Shown here one piece after another: positions 36,397-44,724 of a stretch of DNA of 64,000 nucleotides. The notes below the pieces were generated by a model. That model saw only the letters and a program-made list of their open reading frames with translations. It ran no database searches and was not told the DNA's origin. A program made the translations under genes and the position numbers. Position 1 is the first letter of the stretch. Every line of letters begins with the position of its first letter. Source of the stretch: Gordonia neofelifaecis NRRL B-59395 (GTDB lineage: Bacteria; Actinomycetota; Actinomycetes; Mycobacteriales; Mycobacteriaceae). Location: NCBI RefSeq assembly GCF_000192435.1, contig NZ_AEUD01000003.1:248001-312000 (forward strand). Direction: 5' to 3'.

Positions 36397-36588
36397 CGCT
36401 GACTCCTCACGTCGGGAACCGTGTGCGCGTGTCTGCTCACCGACTGTCCTTCGATTCTATGCCCGACAGGAAGAGGCGATCGCCCCTCGTTGACGGACGC
36501 AGGTCACCCGGCGACCTCGGCACGTCATCGGCCGATGGGGCGACGTGGGACTGGCCGATCGGATGATGTCGGCGATGCCGGGCCCGCT

Positions 36589-36602
36589 TAGGTTGAATCT
36601 CA
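36589..36602 (+). promoter_or_regulatory. Candidate leaderless promoter
   Basis: TAGGTT (36589-36594) is followed by seven bases and the ATG of the DUF4822-like gene. No ribosome binding site is visible, which fits a leaderless transcript starting at the ATG. Confidence 0.4.
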
Positions 36603-37216
36603 TGACACGCACAACCATCACGCGCCGCGCTGCGCTCGCCGTTCTGTCCGTCTCCGCCGCCGCCGGCGCCGTCCTCGCCGCCGGTCAGGTCTCCGCCGCG
36701 CCCGCCTCGGCGACGCCGATCGAATCGATCATCTCGCGGTTCACCGACACGCTGACGCCTTCGCAGACCCTCGCGTCGACTCCGTGGAAGACGACCGGCG
36801 CCGTCGATCAGGACGGCAAGCGGGTCGCCCTGGACAACCCGGGCGTGTCGAACTTCGTCGGCTGGGCCTACTTCGACGCCGACGGCACGTACACGATGTA
36901 CAACCTCGATGATTCACCGAAGCTGAAGGGCGACTGGACCGTGAACGCGGACGGTTCCGAGCGGTGGATCAACGCGAAGGACGACAGCGGGAAGGTGCTC
37001 TTCGAGCGGGTCGTGCCGATCGTCGAGCTGAACAAGAACGTCTTCACCTACCGCGTGTACCCGAACGCCGCCGATCACAGCACCTACTTCGACATCGTCC
37101 ACACGAAGACCAACCATGCCGAGCCCGGTTCCGATTACAAGGGCCCCGGCGCCAAGGGCAACCAGGGCGGTCAAGGTAAGGGCGGCTACCACTACAACAA
37201 CGGCAACTCTCACTGA
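36602..37216 (+). CDS. Exported DUF4822-like protein
   Basis: Secreted protein of 204 residues. The signal peptide MTRTTITRRAALAVLSVSAA (with RR, possibly Tat) runs to about ASAAPA. The mature domain has STPWKTTGAVDQDGKRVALD, FVGWAYFDADGTYTMYNLDD and FTYRVYPNAADHSTYFDIVH, the pattern of the DUF4822 family. The C-terminus is a Gly/Asn/Gln-rich tail (GAKGNQGGQGKGGYHYNNGN). Function unknown. A hairpin terminator follows directly. Confidence 0.72.
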   Translation: MTRTTITRRAALAVLSVSAAAGAVLAAGQVSAAPASATPIESIISRFTDTLTPSQTLASTPWKTTGAVDQDGKRVALDNPGVSNFVGWAYFDADGTYTMYNLDDSPKLKGDWTVNADGSERWINAKDDSGKVLFERVVPIVELNKNVFTYRVYPNAADHSTYFDIVHTKTNHAEPGSDYKGPGAKGNQGGQGKGGYHYNNGNSH

Positions 37217-37228
37217 GTTCTCGCCCCA

Positions 37229-37272
37229 GCCGATGCCGGTTCCTCGTCTCGAGGCGCCGGCATCGGCGTTTT
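37229..37272 (+). terminator. Intrinsic terminator
   Basis: GCCGATGCCGG (37229-37239) pairs perfectly with CCGGCATCGGC (37257-37267), followed by GTTTT. It ends the DUF4822-like transcript and may also serve the opposing response-regulator gene. Confidence 0.75.
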
Positions 37273-37281
37273 CGTCGAGGG

Positions 37282-37929
37282 TCAGTTCACGCGAATGATC
37301 CGGCGCTCGATCGCGGCGGCCACCGCGCCGGCCCGGGTGTCGACGCCGAGTTTGCCGTAGACGTGCGCCAGGTGTGCCTTGACGGTGCCCTCGGAGATGA
37401 ACATCGTCTTCGCCAATTCCTTGTTGCCCATCCCCCGGGCGAGCAGTTCGAGGACTTCGACCTCGCGTTCGGTGATCGTCGGGCCCGGCTGAGAGCTCCG
37501 TCGAACGAGGGTGGCGGCGATGGCGGGGGAGAGGACGGTCTCTCCGCGCGCCGTGGCGCGGATGGCCGACAGCAGTTCCTCTGCGGGTGCGTCCTTGAGC
37601 AGGTACCCGAGGGCACCGGCGTCGAGAGCACGCAGGATGTCCGACTCCGTCTGGTAGGTCGTCAGCACGAGGATCTTCGGTGCCGGACCGTCGACGCCTC
37701 GTTGCAGTTCGGCGATGATCTCGACGCCCGAGTGCTCCGCCGAGCCGAGGTTGAGATCCATGAGGATGACCTGCGGTCGATGAGCGCGCACCGCACGCAG
37801 AGTCGACTCCAGGTCGTCGACCTCGGCGACCACGGACATGTCGTCGAGTCCGTTGATCAGAGCGGCGAGCCCGGCTCGCACGACCGGATGATCGTCGACG
37901 AGCAGGACCAGGATATCGGTGTCGGTCAT
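37282..37929 (-). CDS. NarL/LuxR-type response regulator
   Basis: Response regulator of 215 residues. Receiver domain: acidic pair in VLLVDDHPVVRAGL, phospho-acceptor Asp in QVILMDLNLGS (about 58), Lys in GYLLKDAPAEEL. LuxR-type helix-turn-helix: TEREVEVLELLARGMGNKEL and EGTVKAHLAHVYGKLG. It lies 2 bp after the stop of its histidine kinase partner. Target genes are not evident. Confidence 0.9.
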   Translation of the reverse strand: MTDTDILVLLVDDHPVVRAGLAALINGLDDMSVVAEVDDLESTLRAVRAHRPQVILMDLNLGSAEHSGVEIIAELQRGVDGPAPKILVLTTYQTESDILRALDAGALGYLLKDAPAEELLSAIRATARGETVLSPAIAATLVRRSSQPGPTITEREVEVLELLARGMGNKELAKTMFISEGTVKAHLAHVYGKLGVDTRAGAVAAAIERRIIRVN

Positions 37930-37931
37930 TC

Positions 37932-39143
37932 TCAGTTCTCCTCGTTCTGTGCCGCCGGACCGATCGGGAACCAGACTGAGACCGTGGTTCCGTCGCCGAT
38001 CTCGGACTCCACGTCGGCGCCACCGCCCAGTTCGACGACCCGGTCTCTGATTCCTTTGAGGCCCAGGCCTCGCCGAATCGCGTTCGGCGACGACCCGGGG
38101 GTCGACCGCGCGCGCTGGGGGTCGAAGCCGCGGCCGTCGTCGCGGATGTCGAGACGGACTTCGTCGGGTGTGTAGGTGAGGGTCATCATGGCACGGTCAG
38201 CACCGGAGTGCTCCTGCACATTGGCGAGTGCCCCGCGCGCGGTCGCGACGAGTGCGGACGACGAACGATGCGACAGCGGCACAGGCGCGCCGTCGATGCG
38301 CAGACTCACCTGCGCCGAGCCGTGTGAATGCTCGCGGAGGTCGCCGAGTCGCTGATGGAGTTCGGCCGCCGTGATCAGCGACGCCGACTCGACCTCGGTG
38401 CTGAGGTCGTGAATGACGTGCCGGATCTCTTCGAGCCCACGCCGGGAGGCGTCGATCGCCGTGCGGACGTTGTCGTGGGAGGTTGCAGGCTCGGCGGTCC
38501 AGCCGCGGTCGGCGGCCTGCAGCAGCAGGTACACGCTCGAGAGGTCCTGTCCGATCGAGTCGTGGATGTCGCGCGAGAGGCGAGCGCGCTCGCGGAGCGC
38601 GCCCACGCGGCGTTGCTCGGCGGCCAGGTCGTCCTGCGTCGCGACCAGTCGGTCGATCAGCTCGGCCCGGGCCTTCGCTTCGAGGTCGAGCGCGCGGAAG
38701 GACATCACGGTGATGAGCGCGATGCCCAGCGGCCCGGCGATGACCACCGGGTCGAGCATCGGGCTGATCCGCAGCCATGAGGCAGTGACGACGACCACGA
38801 GCGCGCTCACGCAGACCACCGCCCAGAGGTACGGCAGGGTCCGCAGCACGGCGAACGCCACAGGTACCGCGCACCACGCGAACGACGGCGCGGCGATCGT
38901 CAATGCCGCGACCAGCGCGGCGAGCGCCACCGACCACGCGGCCGGAATCCAGGTCCGCTGCGGCAACAGCGGTCGTACCGCGTAGCCGACGATCAGAGCG
39001 GCCGCACCGAGCAGGATGAGCACCCCCACGGTGCCGAGCCCGTGCCGCAGTACGTAGCGCAGGGAACTGGTCACCACCAACGCGACCAGCACCACGAAGA
39101 GCCAGGCGTCGAGGCGTCGCACCGGAGCGAGCACAGCGTTCAT
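37932..39143 (-). CDS. Sensor histidine kinase, HisKA_3 type
   Basis: Membrane kinase of 403 residues from ATG 39141-39143. The N-terminal half has about six hydrophobic segments (20-170) with little extracellular domain, so it probably senses membrane state or a hydrophobic signal. The dimerisation/phospho-acceptor box is LSRDIHDSIGQDLSSV; the ATPase has NVQEHSGADRA, DIRDDGRGFDP and GLGLKGIRDRV. A TACTCT -10-like box (39152-39157) ends 8 bp before the ATG and no ribosome binding site is visible, so it may be leaderless. Forms a two-gene operon with the response regulator. Confidence 0.88.
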   Translation of the reverse strand: MNAVLAPVRRLDAWLFVVLVALVVTSSLRYVLRHGLGTVGVLILLGAAALIVGYAVRPLLPQRTWIPAAWSVALAALVAALTIAAPSFAWCAVPVAFAVLRTLPYLWAVVCVSALVVVVTASWLRISPMLDPVVIAGPLGIALITVMSFRALDLEAKARAELIDRLVATQDDLAAEQRRVGALRERARLSRDIHDSIGQDLSSVYLLLQAADRGWTAEPATSHDNVRTAIDASRRGLEEIRHVIHDLSTEVESASLITAAELHQRLGDLREHSHGSAQVSLRIDGAPVPLSHRSSSALVATARGALANVQEHSGADRAMMTLTYTPDEVRLDIRDDGRGFDPQRARSTPGSSPNAIRRGLGLKGIRDRVVELGGGADVESEIGDGTTVSVWFPIGPAAQNEEN

Positions 39144-39285
39144 GTGATCCAAGAGTATGGAGGTCGTGCGCGAGCCACATCGTCCGGATGGACAATGTCC
39201 TGGCATTCACGAGGCCCGCCGGCTGCCCTCGCTGGTCGAGCGACCCTGCCCTCCCGCCGCTTGCACAAGCGTGTTTGAGCTGCCC

Positions 39286-39325
39286 TTCCGCTGGTGAGCG
39301 AGCGGAGCGAGTCGAAACCTCGTGC
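39286..39325. repeat. REP-like intergenic repeat
   Basis: The stretch contains GCTGGTGAGCGAGCGGAGC followed by GAGTCGAAACC, with internal GAGCGAG duplication. A partial copy (GCTGGTCGAGCGA) occurs at 39229-39241. Sequences of this kind recur between genes in Gordonia-like genomes; this is from memory and needs a genome search. Confidence 0.4.
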
Positions 39326-39368
39326 GTAGAGCCGGGGCTCGCCCCGAAGCCTCCATCCAGAGAATCCG

Positions 39369-40871
39369 TCAGGTTCCGCAGAAGGTGCGGAATCCGGTGT
39401 TGAACGACTCCGGTGCGGGCTCGGCGAGATCGATCCATTCGGTCCGCTGCTCGAATGGATGGGTGACGGAGTCGAGCAGTCTTTCGAAGAGCGCGAGGTC
39501 GCCGTCGGTTGCTGCGCGCAAGGCGGCGTCGACCTGATGGTTGCGCGGAATGTATATCGGGTTGACCCGATCCATCTCGTCCGCGACCTGCGAGTCGTCT
39601 CGCCCCACGGCGGCCAACGCCGCTCGCCAACGGCCTCTCCACGGCGCACTCGCCTCGCACGGCAGCATGGCGTCGAGTCGGGCAGAACTGCCGCGCAGGT
39701 CGTCGGCCAAGGCGCGGAAGGTCCCGGTCCAGTCGACGCGATGTTCCCGCATCAAGGTCAACAGGTCGTCGACGAGAGCATGGTCGACCGTGCCGTCGAG
39801 TCCGAGTTTCGCGGCGATCCCGGTCTGGAAGTGCCGATCATAGTGCTCGTCGAAGGTGTTCAACGCTGCCGTCGCCGCCGTGACCGCGTCGTCGGGCGTC
39901 GGATCGAGCAGGGTCAAGAGCGTTTCGGCGAAGCGCGCAAGGTTCCACTTCAGCACGGCGGGCTGGTTTCCGAACCGGTATCGGCCGCCGCGATCGATGG
40001 AGCTGAACACGGTGTCCGGGTCGTACGAGTCGACGAATGCGCACGGGCCGTAGTCGATGGTCTCCCCGGAGATCGTCGTGTTGTCGGTGTTCATCACGCC
40101 GTGGACGAATCCGACGAGCATCCACTGCGCGACCAGTGCCGCCTGCCGCTCGACGACGGATTCCAGAAAGGCCAGATACCGATTGCCGTCACCGCTCACC
40201 GGCAGGTGAGCGAGACCGGGGTAGTGGCGCTCGATGGCGTAGTCGGCCAGCGGCGCGAGGAGATCGCGTTGACGGGCGGCGAGTTCGAAGGTGCCGACCC
40301 GCAGGTGACTGGCCGCGATTCTCGCGAGCACCGCACCCGGCTCGGCGCCGTCGCGGTTGACGTCGCGTCCGGTGGCCACGACCGAGAGCGATCGGGTGGT
40401 CGGGATGCCGAGCGCGTGCATCGCCTCGCTGACGAGATACTCACGCAGCATCGGGCCGACTACCGCGAAGCCATCACCGCCACGCGAGAACGGTGTCGGC
40501 CCGGAGCCTTTCAACTGCAGGTCGAAGCGATGGCCGTCGTTGTCGATCAGCTCACCCAGGAGCAGGGCCCGCCCGTCGCCCAGGAGCGAGGCGTAACCGC
40601 CGAACTGGTGACCGGCGTAGGCGGTCGCCACCGGATTCGCGTCGGCGGGTGTCGCCGCGCCCGAGAGGACCGCGATACCGTCGTCGGCGCGCAGCGCGTC
40701 GCCGTTCAGCCCGAGAGACTCCGCGAGTTGCTCGTTCAGGACGAGGAGCGCCGGCTCGGGGACCGCGGCGCCCTTCCATGACACCGTCAACGGTTCCAAG
40801 GTCTCGGCGAAGGTGTTCTCGAGAGTGCCGATCGCGGTACTGGTCGAGGCGGGGGAGTCAGGTGGGGCCAC
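39369..40871 (-). CDS. selO: SelO-type protein adenylyltransferase (YdiU/UPF0061)
   Basis: Pseudokinase-fold enzyme that transfers AMP to protein hydroxyls. The GTG at 40869-40871 is preferred: TAGGGT (40879-40884, reverse strand) lies seven bases upstream, so the transcript would be leaderless; it gives 500 residues, the normal size. Key motifs: ATAYAGHQFGGYASLLGDGR, the Lys in DLQLKGSGPTPFSRGGDG, SEAMHALGIPTTRSL, MNTDNTTISGETIDYGPCAF with the metal-binding Asn/Asp, and WNLARFAE. The C-terminal NPIYIPRNHQVDAAL is also conserved. Confidence 0.9.
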   Translation of the reverse strand: MAPPDSPASTSTAIGTLENTFAETLEPLTVSWKGAAVPEPALLVLNEQLAESLGLNGDALRADDGIAVLSGAATPADANPVATAYAGHQFGGYASLLGDGRALLLGELIDNDGHRFDLQLKGSGPTPFSRGGDGFAVVGPMLREYLVSEAMHALGIPTTRSLSVVATGRDVNRDGAEPGAVLARIAASHLRVGTFELAARQRDLLAPLADYAIERHYPGLAHLPVSGDGNRYLAFLESVVERQAALVAQWMLVGFVHGVMNTDNTTISGETIDYGPCAFVDSYDPDTVFSSIDRGGRYRFGNQPAVLKWNLARFAETLLTLLDPTPDDAVTAATAALNTFDEHYDRHFQTGIAAKLGLDGTVDHALVDDLLTLMREHRVDWTGTFRALADDLRGSSARLDAMLPCEASAPWRGRWRAALAAVGRDDSQVADEMDRVNPIYIPRNHQVDAALRAATDGDLALFERLLDSVTHPFEQRTEWIDLAEPAPESFNTGFRTFCGT

Positions 40872-40909
40872 GCGTCCCACCCTAGTCAGATTCCGGCGGC
40901 ATCGACCGG

Positions 40910-41383
40910 TCACGATCCGAGCAGTTCCCGCCCGGGGTGGGCACCTCTCCAGGCGGTGATCGCCGCGTCCCACTGTGGTCCGTCGAGGGTCGTCACCGAC
41001 GCCGGGAACAGGGCGTCCTCCTCTTTGGCGATGTGCGCGTACAGATCGAACATCTGTGTGCGGAACCGCTGCTGATCGGCCGGCGTCGCCAGATCCATCG
41101 TCCGGAGGAACTCATCGAGCACGCGATGCTCGGCGATCAGCGGATCGATGTACGGCGCGAACTCGTCGCCGCTGACCAGGAGTTGGGCGAACAATCCGTC
41201 CTCCTCGCCACGCCAGTGGGACCGCAGTTCCTCCGCGAGTTCGGCCGCCGACGCCGTCGCACGGGGGATGTCTCCGAGGTCGAGCGATCGAACGGCGTCG
41301 TCGGCGAGATTCACCGCTGTTTCGTGCTCGGCGGTGTAATCACGCAACAGCGGCATCTCACGGCATCCGCAGTACTGGCACAT
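40910..41383 (-). CDS. Hemerythrin domain protein with N-terminal CxxCxC
   Basis: Protein of 157 residues. It begins MCQYCGCREM, a small cysteine motif that may bind a metal, then a four-helix hemerythrin domain with ligands in YTAEHETAV, LRSHWRGEEDGLF, LIAEHRVLDEFL and YAHIAKEEDALFP. Such proteins bind O2, NO or iron. It lies 38 bp upstream of selO on the same strand. A redox-stress link between the two is possible. Confidence 0.85.
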   Translation of the reverse strand: MCQYCGCREMPLLRDYTAEHETAVNLADDAVRSLDLGDIPRATASAAELAEELRSHWRGEEDGLFAQLLVSGDEFAPYIDPLIAEHRVLDEFLRTMDLATPADQQRFRTQMFDLYAHIAKEEDALFPASVTTLDGPQWDAAITAWRGAHPGRELLGS

Positions 41384-41459
41384 GGCACGCCCTTTCGCCG
41401 GTTCCTGTCAGCGTATCCATGCGGTTGCCTGACATCGGGCGAGTGCGGCGAAAGTACCG

Positions 41460-42401
41460 TCACGGATAGGCGATACCGGTGTACTGCTCGGCGAACTTCC
41501 AGAGTCGCGCGCCGACGGCCGCGTTGCGCACGACGGGGATGCTCGGCACCGGAACCGGAGCGCCGGTGAGCTCGAACGGGCCCGACGGACCGAAGTATTC
41601 GCCGCCGACGGCGTTCCGGTCAGTGGCGGCGCGGAGCACCGGGAGAGCGCCGGTGCGCGCGTCGTTGATGAACCAGCGCAGCAGTGGCCAGGCCAGTCTG
41701 CTGTGGTAGATGCGCTGAACGATCCGGGGTCGCTCGCGCATGACGCCGGTCCGCGCCGCACCGGGATGGGCGGCGAGCGAGATCGCCGACGGCCCGGCGG
41801 CGGTGAGTCGGCGATCCAGTTCCTGCGCGAAGATGAGCTGGGCGAGTTTGGCCTCGGCGTAGGCCCGCATCGGGGCGGTCGTGGTTCCGACTCCGAGGCG
41901 AGTGGGATCGAGGGCCTTCGAGCGATGCGCGAGACTGCCGACCGTCACCACCCGAGCCGCCGGAGCGTTGAGCAGTCCGTCGCGGAGAAGTCCGATGAGG
42001 GCGAAGTGCCCGAGAAACGTTGCTGCGAATGCTGATTCGACGCCATCTGCATCCCTGACCACCGCTGTCGGAATGTATCCGGCGTTCGCGACGACGATGT
42101 CGATGGTCGAGCGTTCGGCAGTGATCATGTCGGCGCATCGGCGGATGGACTCGGCATTCGCGAGATCCAGCGGAACCACGGAGACGTCGGCGCCAGGGCA
42201 CTCGGCGACGAGTCGGCCACGAGCGTCCGCGGCGGTGCGTTCGTTCCTGCAGGCCATGACGACTGTCGCGCCCAGCTGTACGAGCCCGCGCGCCACCTCG
42301 AAACCGATTCCGGAATTGGCGCCTGTCACGATCGCGATCCGCCCGCTCTGATCGGACGCGTCGTCGATCGTCCACGGTGTCACGGCGCGCCTCTTCGGCA
42401 T
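41460..42401 (-). CDS. SDR oxidoreductase (retinol dehydrogenase / WWOX-like)
   Basis: Extended short-chain dehydrogenase of 313 residues. GGAGGA lies 6 bp before the ATG at 42399-42401. Cofactor loop IVTGANSGIGFEVARGL, VANAGYIPT, and catalytic MRAYAEAKLAQLIFAQEL; GVMRERPRI and the long C-terminus resemble retinol dehydrogenase-like bacterial SDRs. Single gene, substrate unknown. Confidence 0.85.
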   Translation of the reverse strand: MPKRRAVTPWTIDDASDQSGRIAIVTGANSGIGFEVARGLVQLGATVVMACRNERTAADARGRLVAECPGADVSVVPLDLANAESIRRCADMITAERSTIDIVVANAGYIPTAVVRDADGVESAFAATFLGHFALIGLLRDGLLNAPAARVVTVGSLAHRSKALDPTRLGVGTTTAPMRAYAEAKLAQLIFAQELDRRLTAAGPSAISLAAHPGAARTGVMRERPRIVQRIYHSRLAWPLLRWFINDARTGALPVLRAATDRNAVGGEYFGPSGPFELTGAPVPVPSIPVVRNAAVGARLWKFAEQYTGIAYP

Positions 42402-42606
42402 TCGTGGTCCTCCAACGCTGTTCTCGTCCAACCGCCTTGCGGCGGTCGGCACGACCACGCTACCGGTGCGCCAACACCTGCACGCCATCAGGATCGCCTC
42501 GACCGCCGGACTCCGTCGTCGGGTCAGTTCCGTCGGCGTGATCAGGCGCGATGCCGCGATCGGACGATCTGTGGATAGCGTGATTTACGGCATCTGTCAG
42601 CGCGCT

Positions 42607-42619
42607 TACTGTCCTGCCA
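42607..42619 (+). promoter_or_regulatory. Candidate leaderless promoter
   Basis: TACTGT (42607-42612) is six bases before the ATG at 42619. No ribosome binding site is present. The remaining intergenic DNA from 42402 shows nothing else. Confidence 0.4.
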
Positions 42620-43326
42620 TGACTTTCAACGCAGAGCAGACACAGGCATGGTCACCGTCGAACCTGGACCGGGTTCGGTCCGAACTCCTGCACGGCTACC
42701 AGCGAATCGAACAGACGTTGGCGCAGGGTTCCGACGATGGCGACCTGATGGCCGGCACGATGGTCACCGGCGCGAAGCTCGCACTGGAGCGTGCTCGCCC
42801 GACGTGGTTGTCGTCGAACGCCGTGGACACTCTCAGTTGTATGTTGATCTCGCCGGCGAAGACGGACGCGTTGATCGGGGCCGGCCACTACGGATTCCTG
42901 GTCTTCGAGCATCCGATCACCGAGACGACGCTCGGTTCGGCGGAGCCGTCCGGGACCGGGCCGATCAACGGCCTCGTGTGGTGGGCGGCCGAGTTCGACG
43001 GCCACGGCCTCCGTCAGGACTCCGACGTACCGAATCTGGTGGTGGTGCACGCACTCTCGACCCGCGTCAGCAGTGAGCTGCCGTGGCAGCCGATGGTCTG
43101 GGAGGATTCCGAACTCACCGACCTCGGGATGTTTCCGCTGCCGCTGGGGACGGAGATGACGCCGCCCTCCGTCAAGCAAGACGACCTCGCTCCGGCCATT
43201 CAGCTGCTGCTCGCGTACGGACAGGCTGTCGAGTCGGGACGTGTCCTGTACGGGGACGTGGAGGGCTGCGCGCCGCAGCTTCCGGTGCCGCGGGAAGTCG
43301 TGGTCGTGTACCCGGCGACGGAGTGA
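42619..43326 (+). CDS. Hypothetical protein
   Basis: Soluble protein of 235 residues that I do not recognise. It is acidic, with no signal peptide or membrane segment. Segments such as YGFLVFEHPITETTLG, INGLVWWAAEFDGHGL and VVHALSTRVSSELPWQPM suggest an alpha-beta fold. Codon use matches the region. It probably has a leaderless transcript. Confidence 0.7.
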   Translation: MTFNAEQTQAWSPSNLDRVRSELLHGYQRIEQTLAQGSDDGDLMAGTMVTGAKLALERARPTWLSSNAVDTLSCMLISPAKTDALIGAGHYGFLVFEHPITETTLGSAEPSGTGPINGLVWWAAEFDGHGLRQDSDVPNLVVVHALSTRVSSELPWQPMVWEDSELTDLGMFPLPLGTEMTPPSVKQDDLAPAIQLLLAYGQAVESGRVLYGDVEGCAPQLPVPREVVVVYPATE

Positions 43327-43338
43327 GACACGCCGGGG

Positions 43339-43767
43339 TCACGCCCGGCGTGTGGACGCCGGTGCCTGGCCGGGAGCCGAGGCGGGAAGACCGAGTTCGG
43401 CGGCAGCGTCGTGAAGGCGGACGTCGTATGCAACGAATGCCGTCAGGGCACTGCCGAGCTGGGACGCCGCGGCCAGGTGGATTGCGTCGACGGACCGGAG
43501 GGTCGATGGGCCGATGACTGTCGCCTCGTCGACGACCGTCTCGCTGGTCGGAATTGAGTCGAGGCCGTCGAGCATCATCCTCGCGTCGTCCAGTAGCCCG
43601 GGCTCGTCCAGGCGCGCGACGGTACGCATGACTTCAACTCGCGCCAGATCGCCACTGACAAGGTTCTCGCCGGAATTGACCTGAGTGTCGAGCCAGCTGA
43701 CAAGATCGGCCGACTCGGCCTCGGCGACCAGAAGTTTGACCAAAGCGGACGTATCCAGATAGATCAC
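43339..43767 (-). CDS. PIN domain toxin (VapC-like)
   Basis: Ribonuclease toxin of 142 residues, starting at GTG 43765-43767, which overlaps the antitoxin stop (GTGA). The PIN acidic residues are visible: Asp in MIYLDTSALVKLL, Glu in ARVEVMRTVAR, Asp in SVDAIHLAAA and Asp in FVAYDVRLHDAA. In VapBC pairs the toxin cuts RNA and is neutralised by the upstream-encoded partner. The tail SAPGQAPASTRRA is unstructured. Confidence 0.85.
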   Translation of the reverse strand: MIYLDTSALVKLLVAEAESADLVSWLDTQVNSGENLVSGDLARVEVMRTVARLDEPGLLDDARMMLDGLDSIPTSETVVDEATVIGPSTLRSVDAIHLAAASQLGSALTAFVAYDVRLHDAAAELGLPASAPGQAPASTRRA

Positions 43768-43970
43768 TGCTCGTCGCGCATCTCGGCAAGGACATCGGAC
43801 ACACTGCTGCGCCGACCGTGAAGAACCCGAGGCTGCATGTCGGTGATACGGCGTGGCCGCCGGGCCGGATTCAGAACGCCGGCGCCGATCAATGACTGTC
43901 GCGACCGCACCTCTGCAGGCACTGGCACCAACCGAGCGACAAGGCGACCGTGGTTCGTGACCGAGCACAT
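43764..43970 (-). pseudogene. VapB/Phd-type antitoxin, apparently missing its 5' end
   Basis: The frame encodes SVTNHGRLVARLVPVPAEV and then the toxin-binding tail RRITDMQPRVLHGRRSSVSDVLAEMRDEQ. Complete Phd/YefM antitoxins begin with about 20 more residues (a V-x-E-L-R-x-x-x-x-x-V-L type segment) before the V-T-N-H-G-R-P-V-A motif. Here an in-frame TAA directly precedes the first ATG (43968-43970) and no homologous coding is found upstream. The lost segment is the DNA-binding, autoregulating end. The cut coincides with the start of the lower-GC recombinase region. Confidence 0.65.
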
Positions 43971-44724
43971 TTAGTGCCATCGGAGTGTTCATGGGTGATG
44001 AAAGGTCTCCGAGGGATCAAAGGGAGCGGGTCAGGCCACGGATTATTCGTCACAGTGACAAATTGAACCGGGGGGCGACCCCAGAACGAACAGACTCCCA
44101 GCCGGTTTCCCGGTCGACGCAGCGCGTGCACACACGGCCTGGCCGACCGAATCTGTCGGTGCCTGTGATTTATGGTGGCAGCACGGGTGGACGGTTGAGA
44201 GGATCGCCGCGTCGACGTTAGGACCGAGGCGACAAGTGTTCGAGCTGCATGCGTGACGAACCCAGGTCGTCGTGACTGGAGTCAGAGATCTTTTCCGTTC
44301 TGAGTTTCGTTCTCGGTCAAGCTGAGCAAGACGTTCGTTTCCCGAGTGATGGCCGGATGCACCTAGACATGAGGTTTCGGCAGACGTTCTTCAGGACGAA
44401 CTGGTAACGAGACGTGTTTGGCTGAACTCGTCGTAGTTAACGTGCCGATAAGATACATTATGTAAAGTCAACCTCTGCGTATTGCACCAGATGAATCATC
44501 ATCGGCGTTCGGCCCCCGGCCCCCACTGCCGACGCTACACCAGCAACAATCAGCAAGAACGTAGAGAATCCGCAGGCGGAATGCCGCCGCTCGTCGCGCG
44601 CCAAGTGCTTCAGAGATGGTTGCGGAGCGGTTCCATCCAATGCTTCGACCTGCGGGTATTGCCTTCTCGTCTCATCAGATGCATCATTGAATCATCAAAT
44701 GAAACCGGTTTTTCGGAGGTTTCG
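43971..44724. other. Non-coding stretch at the left end of the recombinase element
   Basis: About 750 bp without a credible gene; GC falls clearly below the surroundings between 44260 and 44720. It holds an 11-bp palindrome GTCACAGTGAC (44049-44059) and a cluster of CATCA repeats near the integrase start. An open frame at 43985-44221 has no homology and non-coding composition. This is where a terminal or attachment site would be expected. Confidence 0.4.
44673..44697 (+). repeat. Three CATCA iterons before the integrase gene
   Basis: CATCA at 44673, 44682 and 44693, at roughly 10-bp (one helical turn) steps, ending 28 bp before the integrase ATG; further ATCATC copies at 44491-44500. They could be binding sites of the Xre protein or of the recombinase. 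Confidence 0.35.

Noticed and set aside
43985-44221. 78-codon frame at the left of the recombinase element
   Set aside because: No ribosome binding site, low-complexity arginine-rich translation.
44482-44724. Longer integrase start at ATG 44482
   Set aside because: The added 81 residues are not integrase-like and GGAGG precedes ATG 44725.
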